Positions 29,150-40,393 of a DNA stretch of 64,000 nt are shown here, piece after piece; positions within the stretch are counted from its first letter, which is position 1, and every line of letters begins with the position of its first letter. A model generated the notes under the pieces. The model was not told where the DNA came from. It did not search any database and was given only the letters and a program-made list of their open reading frames with translations. Source of the stretch: Citrus sinensis (Eukaryota; Streptophyta; Magnoliopsida; Sapindales; Rutaceae). The position numbers and the translations under genes are program-made. The stretch spans positions 28,373,501 to 28,437,500 of the forward strand of contig NC_068557.1 in the NCBI RefSeq assembly GCF_022201045.2, written 5' to 3'.

Positions 29150-29404
29150 TATATATATGTTAAGAGTAATAAAGCAATGCATTAAGTTTACTTTTGACCC
29201 TCGTAATGAGTTGAGGGAGCTTATACTTGTTATAAAATCGGATCATGGGCGGAGGAGGTATCATAAACTCACTCTCATCAGTTCAGAGAATTAGAGAGAA
29301 AAGGAAAACGATGTTGCTTGTTCATCCTACCAAATTTCTGTATGCATGCATGCAATTGATGAAATCTAATAGGGCAATGAATGCGTGTTCAATTGCAATT
29401 GACT
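29150..29404 (+). repeat. Right arm of the 255-bp inverted repeat
   Basis: Partner of 26831-27085. On the plus strand it holds a 56-codon ORF (29245-29415) starting MGGGGIINSLSSVQRIREK. This is the same peptide as in the left arm with a few changes (E to K, I to F) and a different end, because the homology stops at the arm edge. The two arms face each other across 2.06 kb of DNA, which includes the copy 1 Tourist MITE. Confidence 0.9.
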
Positions 29405-29415
29405 TTATCTTTTAA

Positions 29416-29465
29416 CTAATCACTGACTTTATGTTCAATTGCATGCAATTAAAGTCAGTGATTAG
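29416..29465. repeat. Perfect 16-bp hairpin just outside the right arm
   Basis: CTAATCACTGACTTTA (29416-29431) and TAAAGTCAGTGATTAG (29450-29465) are exact reverse complements with an 18-bp loop that contains GCATGC. The same CAGTGATT sequence is found just outside the left arm near 26812-26819, so this motif may mark the original edge of the duplicated segment. Confidence 0.75.
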
Positions 29466-30913
29466 CATGATTAGTTTAAAAAAAATAAACACAAACTCTA
29501 ATGCACTGTATTTTGCCATGTAGTGTATTAAAATCTAATTTTTTTTTTGTCTTTTAGCTTATTCATGATTTTATTAAAGTCAGAGATCCCTGATTGGAAA
29601 ACTACTATATATATATATATATATATAAATATATTGAAAAAGGGTCTATTTAGGCCAAGAGTTTATGGTCAATCACTTTCGTGCATCCAATCACGGAGTT
29701 CCTTGGTCTACGAAGGCAAGAGACAATGTCCGGTAAAGGTTGCTTTTAGAATGGTTTAGAAAAAGAAGACCATTCAATAGCTTGGTCAATATCAATCCAA
29801 TTACTTAATCCTTCTCTAGTGAAGATGTTTTTATTAAGTTAGAGTACAAATATCACTAAAAAAAAACAAATATTTCAATATCTTAATAAATAAATAAAAA
29901 ACATAATTTTCAATATATTAAAAATTATATATAAATATTTTTTTATATTTTAGTCACATCTTTTAAAAAAAGTCTACATATATTGTAGAACCCATATTGC
30001 AGCTTTTTCAGAAATTAACAACAATGATATGATGCTGATGTGCCGTAAAGTCTAGGGTTCGTCCATCTTTGCATGCACATGCCGATCGATTGAATGGTAC
30101 GTTTCTGATTTCATATTCAATCCAGAATTTAATTAATTAAAGTTAACATATATATATATTTGCATGATGACAACGGAACATTAATTGGTAAGACTAGCTA
30201 GTTGACACTCTGATACCTTTAAGCATATTCATCTCCATATTCGTTTACCCCCAAAACACTAGAAAGTGGTAACAGTAACATTATTCAGTTTCTTTCAGGA
30301 CGAGAGGAACCGATGCGGCCGCCCTCCCCACAACCGAAAATGACTCCGTATTGGCAAAGTACATGAATGCTTCCAAGATCTGCATTTATCAATTCAGGTC
30401 TAAAAGCAAAGGCACGACTCTGGATAAATTTTAGAATAGATCTATTATACCATGTCAGTTATACAACAAACTCATGACATATGTGTATTTATTTTGTAAA
30501 CTATCATGCAAGTGGTGGTTGTATTAAACTCAATTACACATGTCATGCATGTATTAATTAGTTATAATACAACAGATGTATTATAGAATTTCTCCACGAC
30601 TCTTACTCATGCACGCATCTTTTTCTTTTCTTTTTCCTTTTTCAGCCAACTTGGCTCCACTTAATTTCCTGCGCCTCCCGGTCTCCCCTTATCCTCACCA
30701 CCTAGTGTCTGATTAAATGGCTGTATTGTGATTACATGAAAACCGAGGGACATTCTTCCTAGCTAGCACAACAATTCCTATATAAATCAAATGTACGTAG
30801 GCAAGCCAAAGGGACCAACCCTCATTCCCTCTCAATAAATAAAAAGCTTATTAACTAGTAATAGTCACTTGGTGTGATATAAACATATATATATATCTAA
30901 TTCAAGTTCACTA

Positions 30914-31177
30914 ATGGCTGACACTACTGCTGCTGCTCCTTCGCTGCTCCAGCCGTCCACTACTCTCTTCTCTCCCAATAATAATGACTCCAAGACTCGT
31001 CCCAATAATAACCACTCCAAGACTCGGCGGCCAGTACTCTCACCGTGCTCCGCCGTGGCCCCGGCTCCTTTTCTAGCAGTCTCCAGGCTGTATGTCCGAG
31101 TAACCCTCGAAACTATTTACGAAGAAGAAACTGACGATGATCACCAAGCAGAAGAATATTGCATCATTATTCATTAA
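30914..31177 (+). CDS. Possible small protein of unknown function (87 aa)
   Basis: An 87-codon ORF starting MADTTAAAPSLLQPSTTLF, with a central PNNN-SKTR direct repeat (PNNNDSKTR, PNNNHSKTR) and an acidic C-terminus (ETIYEEETDDDHQAEEY). A TATA-like ACATATATATATAT lies about 20-30 bp before the ATG, so if that were the core promoter the leader would be very short; the sequence further upstream also looks like an ordinary leader. I recognise no family, no signal peptide and no membrane segment. The composition is coding-like (few stops, Ala/Ser/Thr-rich start), but a chance ORF cannot be excluded. Confidence 0.35.
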   Translation: MADTTAAAPSLLQPSTTLFSPNNNDSKTRPNNNHSKTRRPVLSPCSAVAPAPFLAVSRLYVRVTLETIYEEETDDDHQAEEYCIIIH

Positions 31178-32427
31178 TAATGAAACATGCCTAAGCTCAG
31201 CTGCAGCATCATCAACCAACGTTTTTCTTCCAACTTCATTATCGCAAGCCTTCTTCTCAATTCGTGCCTCCAAGTTCGATCTGACACCTGCTATATTTAT
31301 ACATATATTAGTTTGTGAAATGATTTCTTTCCCAAATCTAATATAGATATAATCCGTGAAATGTACGTTTTTATTATGTACTCTCTATATATATATATGG
31401 TTAAAGTTTTGTACTTAGTTAGTTACTAGTACTTCCAATTATTTTTCTCCAGTTTGATATGAAAATCGTAATTATGCAGCAATACTAAAGCTTATAGTTA
31501 GCATATAATTAACCTATTATCAATTCTATATATAATTTTTAATAAAGATTCCCTAATGTAAGAAAATTATTATACGATATAGTATAATAGACATGACAAA
31601 ATAGATTCGGTGGTGCATTTGGGATTGAAATTGGACAGCTGTAGGTTAAAAGTTATAGTACTAAAGTATTTGGTAAGCACTAACTGCTATAATTTAAAAA
31701 ATATATTGATATAATTTTTTACTTGTATGATAAATAATTTATTATATTTTTAATAATTTTATCAAAATTATTATTTAAAAATTATATTTATTACATATTA
31801 TTAATTTTTATTTCATAATTATAATTTTTTCCACGATAACTGTGACTTAAAAAATACATTTCCCTATAAAATGCTAGCCTTCTCAATCTCATCCCCAATA
31901 CACACAAACGTACAGGGAGATGAAAGGTGTAATTGACAGAAAACTTATTTTTATGTTAATTTTATGTTTGGCCCCTTTCATTTTTCAACATTTTTATTTT
32001 GGCCATCTAAATTTTGGAGTTTATCCATTACAACCCCATCTAGATTAAGGCTGCAGCTCAACAGCAAACAAATTTCCATTTTATTTGCACGTTTGTTTCT
32101 CAACAATCAACATGTACTAATAATTTGAATTACACACTAATTTGATCATAATAATTACTTTTTATGTAGAAAAACACAACTAGATACAGACATTTTCAAA
32201 CGTTTTCTGACGCGTAATTAAAAGAACCCTCCATTTTCTCTATGTTTGTTGCCAACTTCCTCCTATTTTTGCTTCTTTACTAACAAATCTCTCTCTCTTT
32301 AAATACAAAAACTCACACAAAACTCTCTTCAAAAAAATCACAGAAACAACGATTCGTTATTCAGCAGCACCATTTTGTTTCTCATCTGTTTGCAGCCAAA
32401 AGAGGAGAATCCTGGAAAGTTACGAAA
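31178..32427. other. Spacer containing a second Tourist-like MITE
   Basis: AT-rich. It includes the diverged MITE copy at 31611-31862. The right end, with CTCTCTCTCTTTAAATACAAAAAC near 32286-32309, looks like a core promoter (TTTAAATA as TATA box) for the 76-aa gene at 32428. Confidence 0.5.
31611..31862. mobile_element. Tourist-like MITE, copy 2 (decayed right end)
   Basis: Aligns by eye along most of its length to copy 1 at 28701-28973: GTGCATTTGGGATTGAAATTG, then ACAGCTGTAGGTTAAAAGTTA, then CTAAAGTATTTGGTAAGCAC, and the shared AATAATTTTATCAAAATTA core. The right terminus is degraded after TGTGACTTAAAAAATAC, so no clear target duplication remains. It is older than copy 1. Confidence 0.7.
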
Positions 32428-32658
32428 ATGGTGAAGGACGTGAACAGAATCTGCATGTATGACTGGGGCGAAAGAGCAGTACCAACCCTTATGATTTCTC
32501 ATCAGAAATGTTCGAAATGTCCAAAGCTTGAGACCATTGCTGAAGAAGCTGGAATCGAAGAACTTGAAGCTGGCCACAAAATCGTCAAGTTCATGGTTCT
32601 TGTTCCTGTATTTGTATCTGTCGTCTCTTATCTCCTTTTATACAGACATATCATGTAA
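32428..32658 (+). CDS. Small tail-anchored membrane protein of unknown function (76 aa)
   Basis: Single-exon ORF starting MVKDVNRICMYDWGERAVPTL. Residues 28-31 are CSKC, residues 36-49 are acidic (ETIAEEAGIEELEA), and residues 54-72 (KFMVLVPVFVSVVSYLLLY) form one hydrophobic segment close to the C-terminus, followed by RHIM. This is the arrangement of a tail-anchored protein with its N-terminus in the cytosol. A TATA-like TTTAAATA lies near 32299, about 130 bp before the ATG, and the downstream sequence is T-rich as in a plant 3' UTR. I do not recognise the family. Confidence 0.65.
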   Translation: MVKDVNRICMYDWGERAVPTLMISHQKCSKCPKLETIAEEAGIEELEAGHKIVKFMVLVPVFVSVVSYLLLYRHIM

Positions 32659-33751
32659 CATCAAACTCTCCAAGCTTCATTAATGTACCAAAACTTTTCC
32701 TCTTTTGTCGACTTTTTTAGTAGTTATGCCTTGTTAATTTTGCATTAGTAATGGTGTATTTCTTCTTCCTCTTCCTCTCTACCTGCACAAATCTCAGATC
32801 TTGCTGCATATTTGTTTGTTTAACAAGTCATCATCTATGCCTAAAAGATTTTGAGGCAGCTTATTTACTTTGGAGAATTTCAGAATTTTATTAAAAAAAT
32901 AAATCTCAATCTTTAAACGAAAATCATTCTATCTTATTGGTTCCAAGTATTGGCAAAAGATATTCCAACCATAATGAAGATTCATTTAAATTGAAAATAA
33001 AACTAGAAATCAATATCTCAACATAACCACTTATAATATGAGAATCCGCTATTTTACTCCACTTCAGGTAACTGATACTGATCAATGTTTGTGTAATTGC
33101 TCTATATTTGAACCACAAGAAAATCCCTTGGTAATAGGTACACAGAGTAAACCGGATTTAAAATACATGTAAGCTTATGCTATCTTCACTGCTGCAAAAT
33201 GAAAGGATCTTATCAACATGTATGAATGATAAACTACTTAAGTTTCAACTGTCAACTCACTGAATGCCTTGATATACACTGTTGCCATCCCCACTTGAGG
33301 TCCAGAAGCGAGGAGGGCAAATGAGTATGTAATGAAGTTTCACAAGATACTTGCTATTTTGCATGTAACGAGCCAATTTTTGAATTGGAAAAATTCTATA
33401 ATATCTCCACCTCATTATAGCAGAAACAAAACGCTTGTATGGAAGGACTTAAGAGGTCACAGGCACTCTCCCTCTCCTCTGAAAAATCAAATCATCAAAC
33501 TGTCAAGGAAACTAGAGAGAAACATTCAACATTAGCTATTTATGGATATTGTACTAATACTGCAACATTCAACTCACTAATATTTAACGAAAATGAATTG
33601 CGAAGTCTCTTTTTTAGTACATTATGTAAATGAAAATATAAAGAAAGAGAAAAAAAAAATGAACAATTGAAAATTCAGACTAATAGGAAAGATGGGAAGA
33701 AACCTTTTAAATTAAGCTATAATTTCAAAAGCAACAGCATATGGAAATGGT
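32659..33751. other. Convergent 3' region between the 76-aa gene and the flippase-subunit gene
   Basis: Two genes point toward each other here, so the stretch should contain both 3' UTRs. Short ORFs near 33332 and 33439 overlap in different frames and show no domain. Nothing else is seen. Confidence 0.5.
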
Positions 33752-36700
33752 TCATCGGTTCCACGACAAATAAGCTGTTTCACCATAAGGCCTACAAATA
33801 AAGATTAAGGCTTCAGTTAAATTGCATTTGTTATTTCTACAATGGGGAGTAAAAATTCTACATGGGCTATGTGTGATGATATTGTTTGGTTTCCGTATTA
33901 ACACGGTCAAAGAACAAAATCGACCAACAAAGAGGAAAGGACCTTACGAAGTAATGAACAGCATCCAAGGGAGATCAGTGCAGAATTAACATTCCATAAA
34001 TCTAACTTTATAGAGGAAAAGATAATCTTCCAGCAAATGAACTACAAGTATAGATTCATGTATTAGCTTTTACTCCAGCCGATTGTGTTTGAGTGATAAA
34101 CAGTTTTAAGAACATTCTTCACATTTCCAATTAATGAATGCATATCCGTGCTTTAGGTGCATTAGAGGATAAATATGCAGAGAATCCAAGGAATTATGCC
34201 GGATATATTACCTTGGATTTTTCACATGAAGTAACATAAAGACTAGAGAGATGATGATAGAAGAAGAACCAACAAAGACATAAGCAACACCAAGGAAGTC
34301 ATTTTTTCCACCCAACCAGCTAGATGTGGAAAGAACAAGCTTCTTTTTCCCACCAAAACTGTATGTGTTGTAGTTGTTCATCAGGTGAACTGCGATCACA
34401 TCATCTGCATCCAGATCTTCTTCAATTCTTCCATACATTTTTCGGAAGCTAGGGAGAGCAGCAGTGCGCATCCAAACGATAAGGTCCTCTTGATCACTTA
34501 GCTAATTGGTACAGCCCACCCACCAAAATCCAAGGGGGAGCAAGAAAAGATAAAGCCGTATTAGTGAGCTTTAAATGAATAGATCGTATAGAAAAAAAGA
34601 GTTTTATTCCACTTCTGGAGGTATGAGAAGTGATGGGAACAGGCAAAGAAATTTATTTAACTGTAAATCCAGGAGATCTGATCTGGTATTATCATATGCC
34701 TTTGAACCTAAGACAAAGTACAAGGAAAAAAATTGTCCCTTGAGGTACTTGGTCGAATGCCCATTTCTGCTATACTACTTCTGAACTTCGACAGTATTAT
34801 GAGAAATTTGCATAATCACGATATACTTCCAAACTTTTGCAATATTTAAAAAAAAAAAAAAAGGAAGGGCAATATTCACGGATAAACTGATTTTTAATAT
34901 TTGCACTCAAATTTTAATTACTTAAGATACTGTTGTCATTTTAGTACACCTGGTGAATCCAGAATATGGTTTATAAGGATATAGCTAAAAGCAAAAGAAA
35001 AATGCTGCATGAATTCTAAGATTGGGATAGATAAGGACGGGGACTGCAAGTGATTAATGTGTAGGACAATTTTCAAGAACAACAAATCAGAAAAGAAAAG
35101 TGTTGCATAATGAATTTTACAGCACAACTTACAGGAACACTTGGATCTAGACTTCCACCACCAATGAAGGTTCCATTCTGGAAATTGAAGGGATATACTT
35201 GCTTTCCAAATTTGTGATTACGGTCACTTTTCCAAGCAATGTTCTTCCGATTTACAACTAATTCTGAACTCTCACGGATAAATTTGAACGTGTCGTTGAA
35301 CAAACTCCAGGCTATCAACCCGCAAGGGACAATTGGGAGACCATTACTGGAGTCTTCTGGTTGACAGGAGCTTGTATCATTGGACTTCAATCCATGTAAG
35401 AGCTGCTGGTCATTTCTGCTCTTTACATACCTGGAAAACACCAAGGAGTCTGTTTAAAATGGAATAAAATGCAGAGACAGAAACAAAGATCATTTGGAAT
35501 TTGGTTTCACAAAATTAAAAAATAATTAGTCAATCACAACGACAATTGAGGAATATGATTGTTGAATTTTAGGTCATTGAAAGCATAACTAATGGAAGAA
35601 ATCCTCAGTCGCCCCCTTATAAGAATCCATGTCATCAACACACACTTCCATGGTTGGTCCATCAGTATTTTGGAGATTTTAAGTCAGAGAATTTTACCGT
35701 CGGTGATTTTGATAGTAGTTATCAAGTTGATAGTAGATGTAAATTGGAGCTTTCATATGCTTGGGAACCTACAAGGCAAGTCGTGAATGGAATAAGAACA
35801 AATGTGAACAAGAAAGAGTAAAAATGAAAGTTATCCTGGCGAATATAAATTTCTGACAGAGCCCAAAAGTATAAATAAAGAACTTCTAAAAAGATGACAC
35901 GTAGTAAATGATTGAAGATCTTGGCTACATTTCCCTAAAGAAGAAAAAAATCACCTAATTGCTCTCAAATATCTTCCTTATGCCATAATCAAGATAGTAA
36001 CAGTAAAGTAATCTTAACTGCTCAGTCCAAACTATCTAAATAGAATTTTCAGAACTTTGAATTGCATGAAGATTAGGATAGTTGATGGACATGTGACACT
36101 TGAATGTACTTTTGGAATCGTGAAGGCTTCACAGAGATTTACGGAAATTTTGATTGCTTGTAGACATAAAAAGTAAACAATTTGTTAGAAAAGTCTTTGG
36201 ATGAAGGCACCCTCAAAACATTATGAAGATTCTCATTCAGACAGGGCTTCAAAATGCCTCCACAATTTTCCTATTAAAGATGAAATCAAAGCCAAGAGGT
36301 AAAAATAACCTTTAAGTAAAGAGAACAATTTTTGAGGATTGTGCTATCTTTGATGTATGACACCTTATTGCCTCTGAATTTCTCAGGGATACACTCAGTA
36401 TCATACCGCTCCACAATTTCGATGACCTATCAATCATATATGAAATGATTATTAACAGGCATATGTTCAACACAAAGCAATTGAGAGCCGCATTATATGA
36501 AAAAGTGCATATAGAGAGTTACACTGTGAGAAGTACGAAGAGTGACAAGCCCAATGGGAATGAAAATGACACCCATCAATAAAAATGTAGTAACAATCTG
36601 CAAATGTCAACATCACGAAGTTCAATAATGAACAATAATAATTTTTTTTTTGGGGGGGGGGCGGGGGGGCGGGGGGGGAAGGAGAGAAGAACAGAAAATA

Positions 36701-37275
36701 TCTGAATTACTTACCCAGGATGGTGTCAAAACAGGTTTACACGCTGGAAGATTCTGTTGTGTAAACTGATAAAAAACTACAAAACAAATCATAATGAGAT
36801 ATACTATATTCTAACATTATCAAATCTGAAAAATCATATTAAATTATTCACAAAGTGATCAGGTTCCTTGGAAATGTCTTCCTAGGACAACATCTAAGTT
36901 TCAACTAAAAGTAAAAGAGGTAATGAAAACTCAATCCTATAAAATTAATTACTTCCTATATTTCATCTAAACACAGCATTCAGAGGCACTAACAGGATCC
37001 TTGAATGATAAAGGCTTTCTGTCAATTTTTCTGGTTCAACTTTACAGGGAACTTCAATGTTAACTGTGATATAGAATTACAAGTAGTTTCGTTTGACACA
37101 TAATAGTCAGAACAAGATGGGTAGGTCAGCAATCACCGTGATTGTTTCCTGAAAAGCCAGAGAATGAATTAAAGTAACAGAAACTAGAAGGACAACCTTT
37201 TGCTCGTCTTGATTGAATTGGGATTTTTCGGGCTACCGCATCATTTGCCGAGGTATTTCCTCCCTCCACTTCCAT
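33752..37275 (-). CDS. ALA-interacting subunit (CDC50/LEM3 family)
   Basis: The beta subunit of P4-ATPase phospholipid flippases (ALA proteins). It is needed for their exit from the ER and for activity in Golgi, endosomal or plasma membranes. Eight exons join in frame to 343 aa: 37197-37275, 36715-36776, 36523-36597, 36310-36426, 35698-35768, 35133-35430, 34212-34501, 33752-33791. Features: a short N-terminus (MEVEGGNTSANDA), FTQQNLPACKPVLTPSW just before the first membrane span (about 48-68, GVIFIPIGL), YYQLDNYYQNHRRYVKSR, the luminal LIAWSLFNDTF with nearby Cys residues, WMRTAALPSFRKMYGRIE, the second span (about 303-327) and the C-terminal RPYGETAYLSWNR. Length and topology (two spans, large luminal domain) fit the family. 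Which ALIS paralog it matches cannot be decided by eye. Its 5' end diverges from the PPR gene across about 0.9 kb. Confidence 0.95.
36642..36678. repeat. T9-11/G9 homopolymer switch in a flippase-subunit intron
   Basis: A T run passes directly into G runs broken by single C bases (36652-36678), inside the intron between exons 2 and 3. On the coding strand this is a C-rich tract followed by an A-rich one. The length is error-prone in sequencing and should be treated with caution. Confidence 0.8.
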
Positions 37276-38209
37276 CAGTTACAGCTACCACCCTGTCCTT
37301 CAAACAAATGAAAAGCAAAGTCTCTTCTTCTAGAATTTGCCTATTGAAACAACACAAAGAATGAACAACCCTGAGTCCGGAAATTACTTTTTCTCTTAAA
37401 TCATGGATGTCATTGCTGAGATAACTTAAAAATCTACTAGTATTAGAGCTCAGTACAGTAGCGTAGCGAACAATCAGAAAAATTGCAAAACTAAGTTGTC
37501 GCATTGTCTTGGCAACCCAACAGGAGAAAAAGAAAATTAAGAGAAAAGAAAATCGTACCGCGATTTTCAAGTGGGGAACTTTAATAGAAGACTCTGGGCA
37601 GCTGCAGGATCGAATCGATTCAAACGCATACCCAAAAAGAAAAAAAAGTAAATTAATGCAAGCAATTGAGAGAAGGGGAGTTTGTGCATAATCTTTTACC
37701 TGGGCAGAATGCAGAGATGGCCGCTATGTCGGAGTTATATTATATTGTTGCAATTTTGGGATTGCTTATTTGGAATGAATTGGAATCGGCGCAGGCCTTT
37801 GGTTATATTCTTTGTGTGCGCGTATAAGACAAGCGAGAAAGAGAGAGAGCGAGAGACGAATCGACGACGACGACGACTTTGTTGTGATATTGATTGATTA
37901 ATGCACACACATAATTCGATGAATAACGGAAATACCTGCTCCTGTACGCTCCCCACCCCCACTAAAAAGATTTTCTTTTTCTTTTCTACTTTAATAAAAT
38001 CTAAAATGTACGTCAAAATCAGATAAATCTTAGTAAAGAAGAAATTAAAAAGTGTATTTTAATTAAGAGAAAATCAGATAAATCTTAGTAAATTCATATA
38101 AAATTAAAAATAAAAATCCATTATATATTGTAGCTTTTAGTTTTACTATCTATTATTATTTTATAAAGAAGAAATTAAAAAGTAACAAACTACGGTCGAA
38201 ATAACCAAA
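37276..38209. other. Bidirectional promoter region
   Basis: The flippase-subunit gene (minus) and the PPR gene (plus) start at its two ends. It contains a GACGAC repeat near 37861-37875 and AT-rich sequence toward the PPR start, including a repeated segment AATCAGATAAATCTTAGTAAA (near 38018 and 38072) that forms a short local duplication. The flippase-subunit 5' UTR may be spliced in the left part. Confidence 0.5.
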
Positions 38210-40393
38210 ATGCTTGGTTTGCTTCCTCCGGCATGCTCTCTTCAATCAGGACATGTCAAATTCCTGCGCTTTCCCGCCAACCAAACAAGGCCACACATGA
38301 CGGCTACTCACTCTTTTTCTCTCTTAAACCTCTGCGAGAACCCACAACATCTTCAACAAATCCACGCAAGATACATCATCCTCCATGGCCTCCATCAAAA
38401 CCTTATTCTCTCTTCCAACCTCATTGACTCCTACGCCAATCTTGGCCTCCTCAGTCTCTCCCAACAAGTCTTTAACTCTATCACAAGCCCAAATTCACTT
38501 CTTTACGGCACCATCTTGAAAAATTTGTCTAAGTTTGGTGAATATGAAAAGACCCTCTTGGTGTACAAACAAATGGCCTTGCAATCTATGTACCCAGCTG
38601 AAGATACTTACCCTTTTGTTATTAGGTCGTGTTCTTGCTTATTGGATTTTATTAGTGGGGAAAAGATTCACGCGCAAGTTGTGAAATTGGGGTTTGATTC
38701 ATTTGATGATGTGGGTGATGCTTTGGTGGAGTTTTATATCAAGTGCGACGGGGGTTTTGAGAATGAGAAAGGAATGATTCAGAGAAAGTTTAAAGATTTG
38801 AAGAGTCGTTGGAATTCTTTGATTTCTCTGGCTGTCCAAAATGGGAAATCTGAGAAAAGTTTTGAGCTTTTTAAGTTGATGAGAATGGAGGGTGCTGAAT
38901 TTGATTCTGGTACTTTGATTAACTTGTTGAGGTCAACTGTTGAGTTGAAGTCATTGGAGTTAGGTAGAATTGTTCACTGTGTGGCTGTTGTGAGTGATTT
39001 CTGTAAAGATTTGTCTGTGAATACTGCGCTGTTGTCCATGTACTCAAAACTGGCAAGTTTAGAAGATGCAAAAATGTTATTCGATAAAATGTCTGACAAG
39101 GACCGTGTTGTGTGGAATATAATGATATCTGCATATTATCAAAGCGGTTTTCCGAAAGAATCCTTGGAATTGCTGATGTGCATGGTAAGATCAGGGTTTA
39201 GAGCAGATTTATTTACTGCAATTGCTGCAGTTTCTTCAATTTCCACGATGAAAAATATTGAATGGGGCAAGCAAATGCATGCGAATGTGTTGAGAAATGG
39301 TTCTGATTATCAAGTGTCAGTTCATAATTCTCTTATTGACATGTACTGCGAATGTGAGGATTTAAATTATGCAAGAAAGATTTTTGACTCTGTGAAGACC
39401 AAGACAGTTGTATCGTGGAGTTCAATGATCAAAGGATATGTAACTCATGATCAATCTCTTGAAGCTTTGAGACTTTTTTCTGAGATGAAATTAGAAGGAG
39501 TTGAAGTTGATTTTGTAACAATTATTAACATTTTGCCAGCCTGTGTGAATATTGGGGCATTAGAACATGTGAAATATTTACATGGTTATTCAATGAAATT
39601 AGGTCTAAATTCGCTGTCTTCTGTTAATACAGCAATTTTTATCAGCTATGCAAAATGTGGATGCATAGAGATGGCAGGGGAACTTTTTGATGAAGAGAAA
39701 ATAGATTCTAAGGATATAATCACATGGAACTCTATGATTAGTGCATATGCTAAGCACGGAGACTGGTCTCAATGTTTCAAGTTGTACACTCAAATGAAGC
39801 AGTCAGATGTGAGACCAGATCTGATAACCTTTCTTGGATTATTGACGGCTTGTGTTAACGCGGGCCTTGTTGAGGAAGGGCGAATAATTTTCAAAGAGAT
39901 GAAGGAATCATATGGTTATGAACCCAGCCAGGAACACTATGCTTCCATGGTGAATTTACTAGGACGTGCCGGGCACATGGATGAAGCCAGAGAACTTGTC
40001 AAGGACATGCCCTTCAAACCAGATGGTCGGGTTTGGGGTCCATTGTTGAGTGCCTGTAAGATGCACTCTGAGACTGAACTTGCAGAACTCACTGCTGAGA
40101 AGCTTATAAGTATGGAACCAGAAAATGCAGGCAATTATGTGCTACTCTCGAACATATATGCTGCAGCAGGAAAGTGGAACGGGGTTGCAAAAATGAGGAC
40201 TTTTCTAAGAGATAGAGGATTGAAGAAGACCCCTGGCTGTAGCTGGATAGAGATAGGAAAGCTTGTACATGAGTTCTGGGCAGCTCACCAATCTCATCCA
40301 CAAGCTGATGCTATATACACTATTTTAGGGATACTGGAATTAGAAATTATGGAAGGAAGACGTGAGAGTTCTGAAGAACTAAAATTTTCTTGA
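38210..40393 (+). CDS. Pentatricopeptide repeat protein, PLS class with E domain
   Basis: A 727-aa intronless PPR protein. PLS-type PPR proteins bind organelle RNA one base per repeat; those with E domains usually act in C-to-U editing together with DYW partners. The opening block LLNLCENPQHLQQIHARYI is the typical start of this class. Repeats run through the middle with signature pieces such as NTALLSMYSKLASLEDAK, VVWNIMISAYYQSG, NSLIDMYCECEDLNYARK, VVSWSSMIKGYV and ITWNSMISAYAKHGDW. The E region follows: DGRVWGPLLSACKMH, NAGNYVLLSNIYAAAGKW, GLKKTPGCSWIEIGKLVHEF. The protein ends soon after (REESS-type tail, EELKFS), so no DYW deaminase is attached. The N-terminus before MTATHSFSLL is suited to organelle targeting. 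The exact Arabidopsis ortholog was not identified. Confidence 0.95.
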   Translation: MLGLLPPACSLQSGHVKFLRFPANQTRPHMTATHSFSLLNLCENPQHLQQIHARYIILHGLHQNLILSSNLIDSYANLGLLSLSQQVFNSITSPNSLLYGTILKNLSKFGEYEKTLLVYKQMALQSMYPAEDTYPFVIRSCSCLLDFISGEKIHAQVVKLGFDSFDDVGDALVEFYIKCDGGFENEKGMIQRKFKDLKSRWNSLISLAVQNGKSEKSFELFKLMRMEGAEFDSGTLINLLRSTVELKSLELGRIVHCVAVVSDFCKDLSVNTALLSMYSKLASLEDAKMLFDKMSDKDRVVWNIMISAYYQSGFPKESLELLMCMVRSGFRADLFTAIAAVSSISTMKNIEWGKQMHANVLRNGSDYQVSVHNSLIDMYCECEDLNYARKIFDSVKTKTVVSWSSMIKGYVTHDQSLEALRLFSEMKLEGVEVDFVTIINILPACVNIGALEHVKYLHGYSMKLGLNSLSSVNTAIFISYAKCGCIEMAGELFDEEKIDSKDIITWNSMISAYAKHGDWSQCFKLYTQMKQSDVRPDLITFLGLLTACVNAGLVEEGRIIFKEMKESYGYEPSQEHYASMVNLLGRAGHMDEARELVKDMPFKPDGRVWGPLLSACKMHSETELAELTAEKLISMEPENAGNYVLLSNIYAAAGKWNGVAKMRTFLRDRGLKKTPGCSWIEIGKLVHEFWAAHQSHPQADAIYTILGILELEIMEGRRESSEELKFS

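Larger units (their letters stand above)
25983..30913. other. Gene-poor, repeat-rich spacer
   Basis: Nearly 5 kb with no recognisable gene. It holds a 31-bp imperfect tandem repeat (ATAATTGACARGTTAATTAA type, about 26757-26818), the two arms of a 255-bp inverted repeat, a MITE with (TA)n flanks near 27091-27205, a Tourist-like MITE at 28701-28973 and a perfect 16-bp hairpin at 29416-29465, each listed separately. AT microsatellites occur near 27080, 27210 and 29608. The rest is AT-rich and unassigned. Confidence 0.5.
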
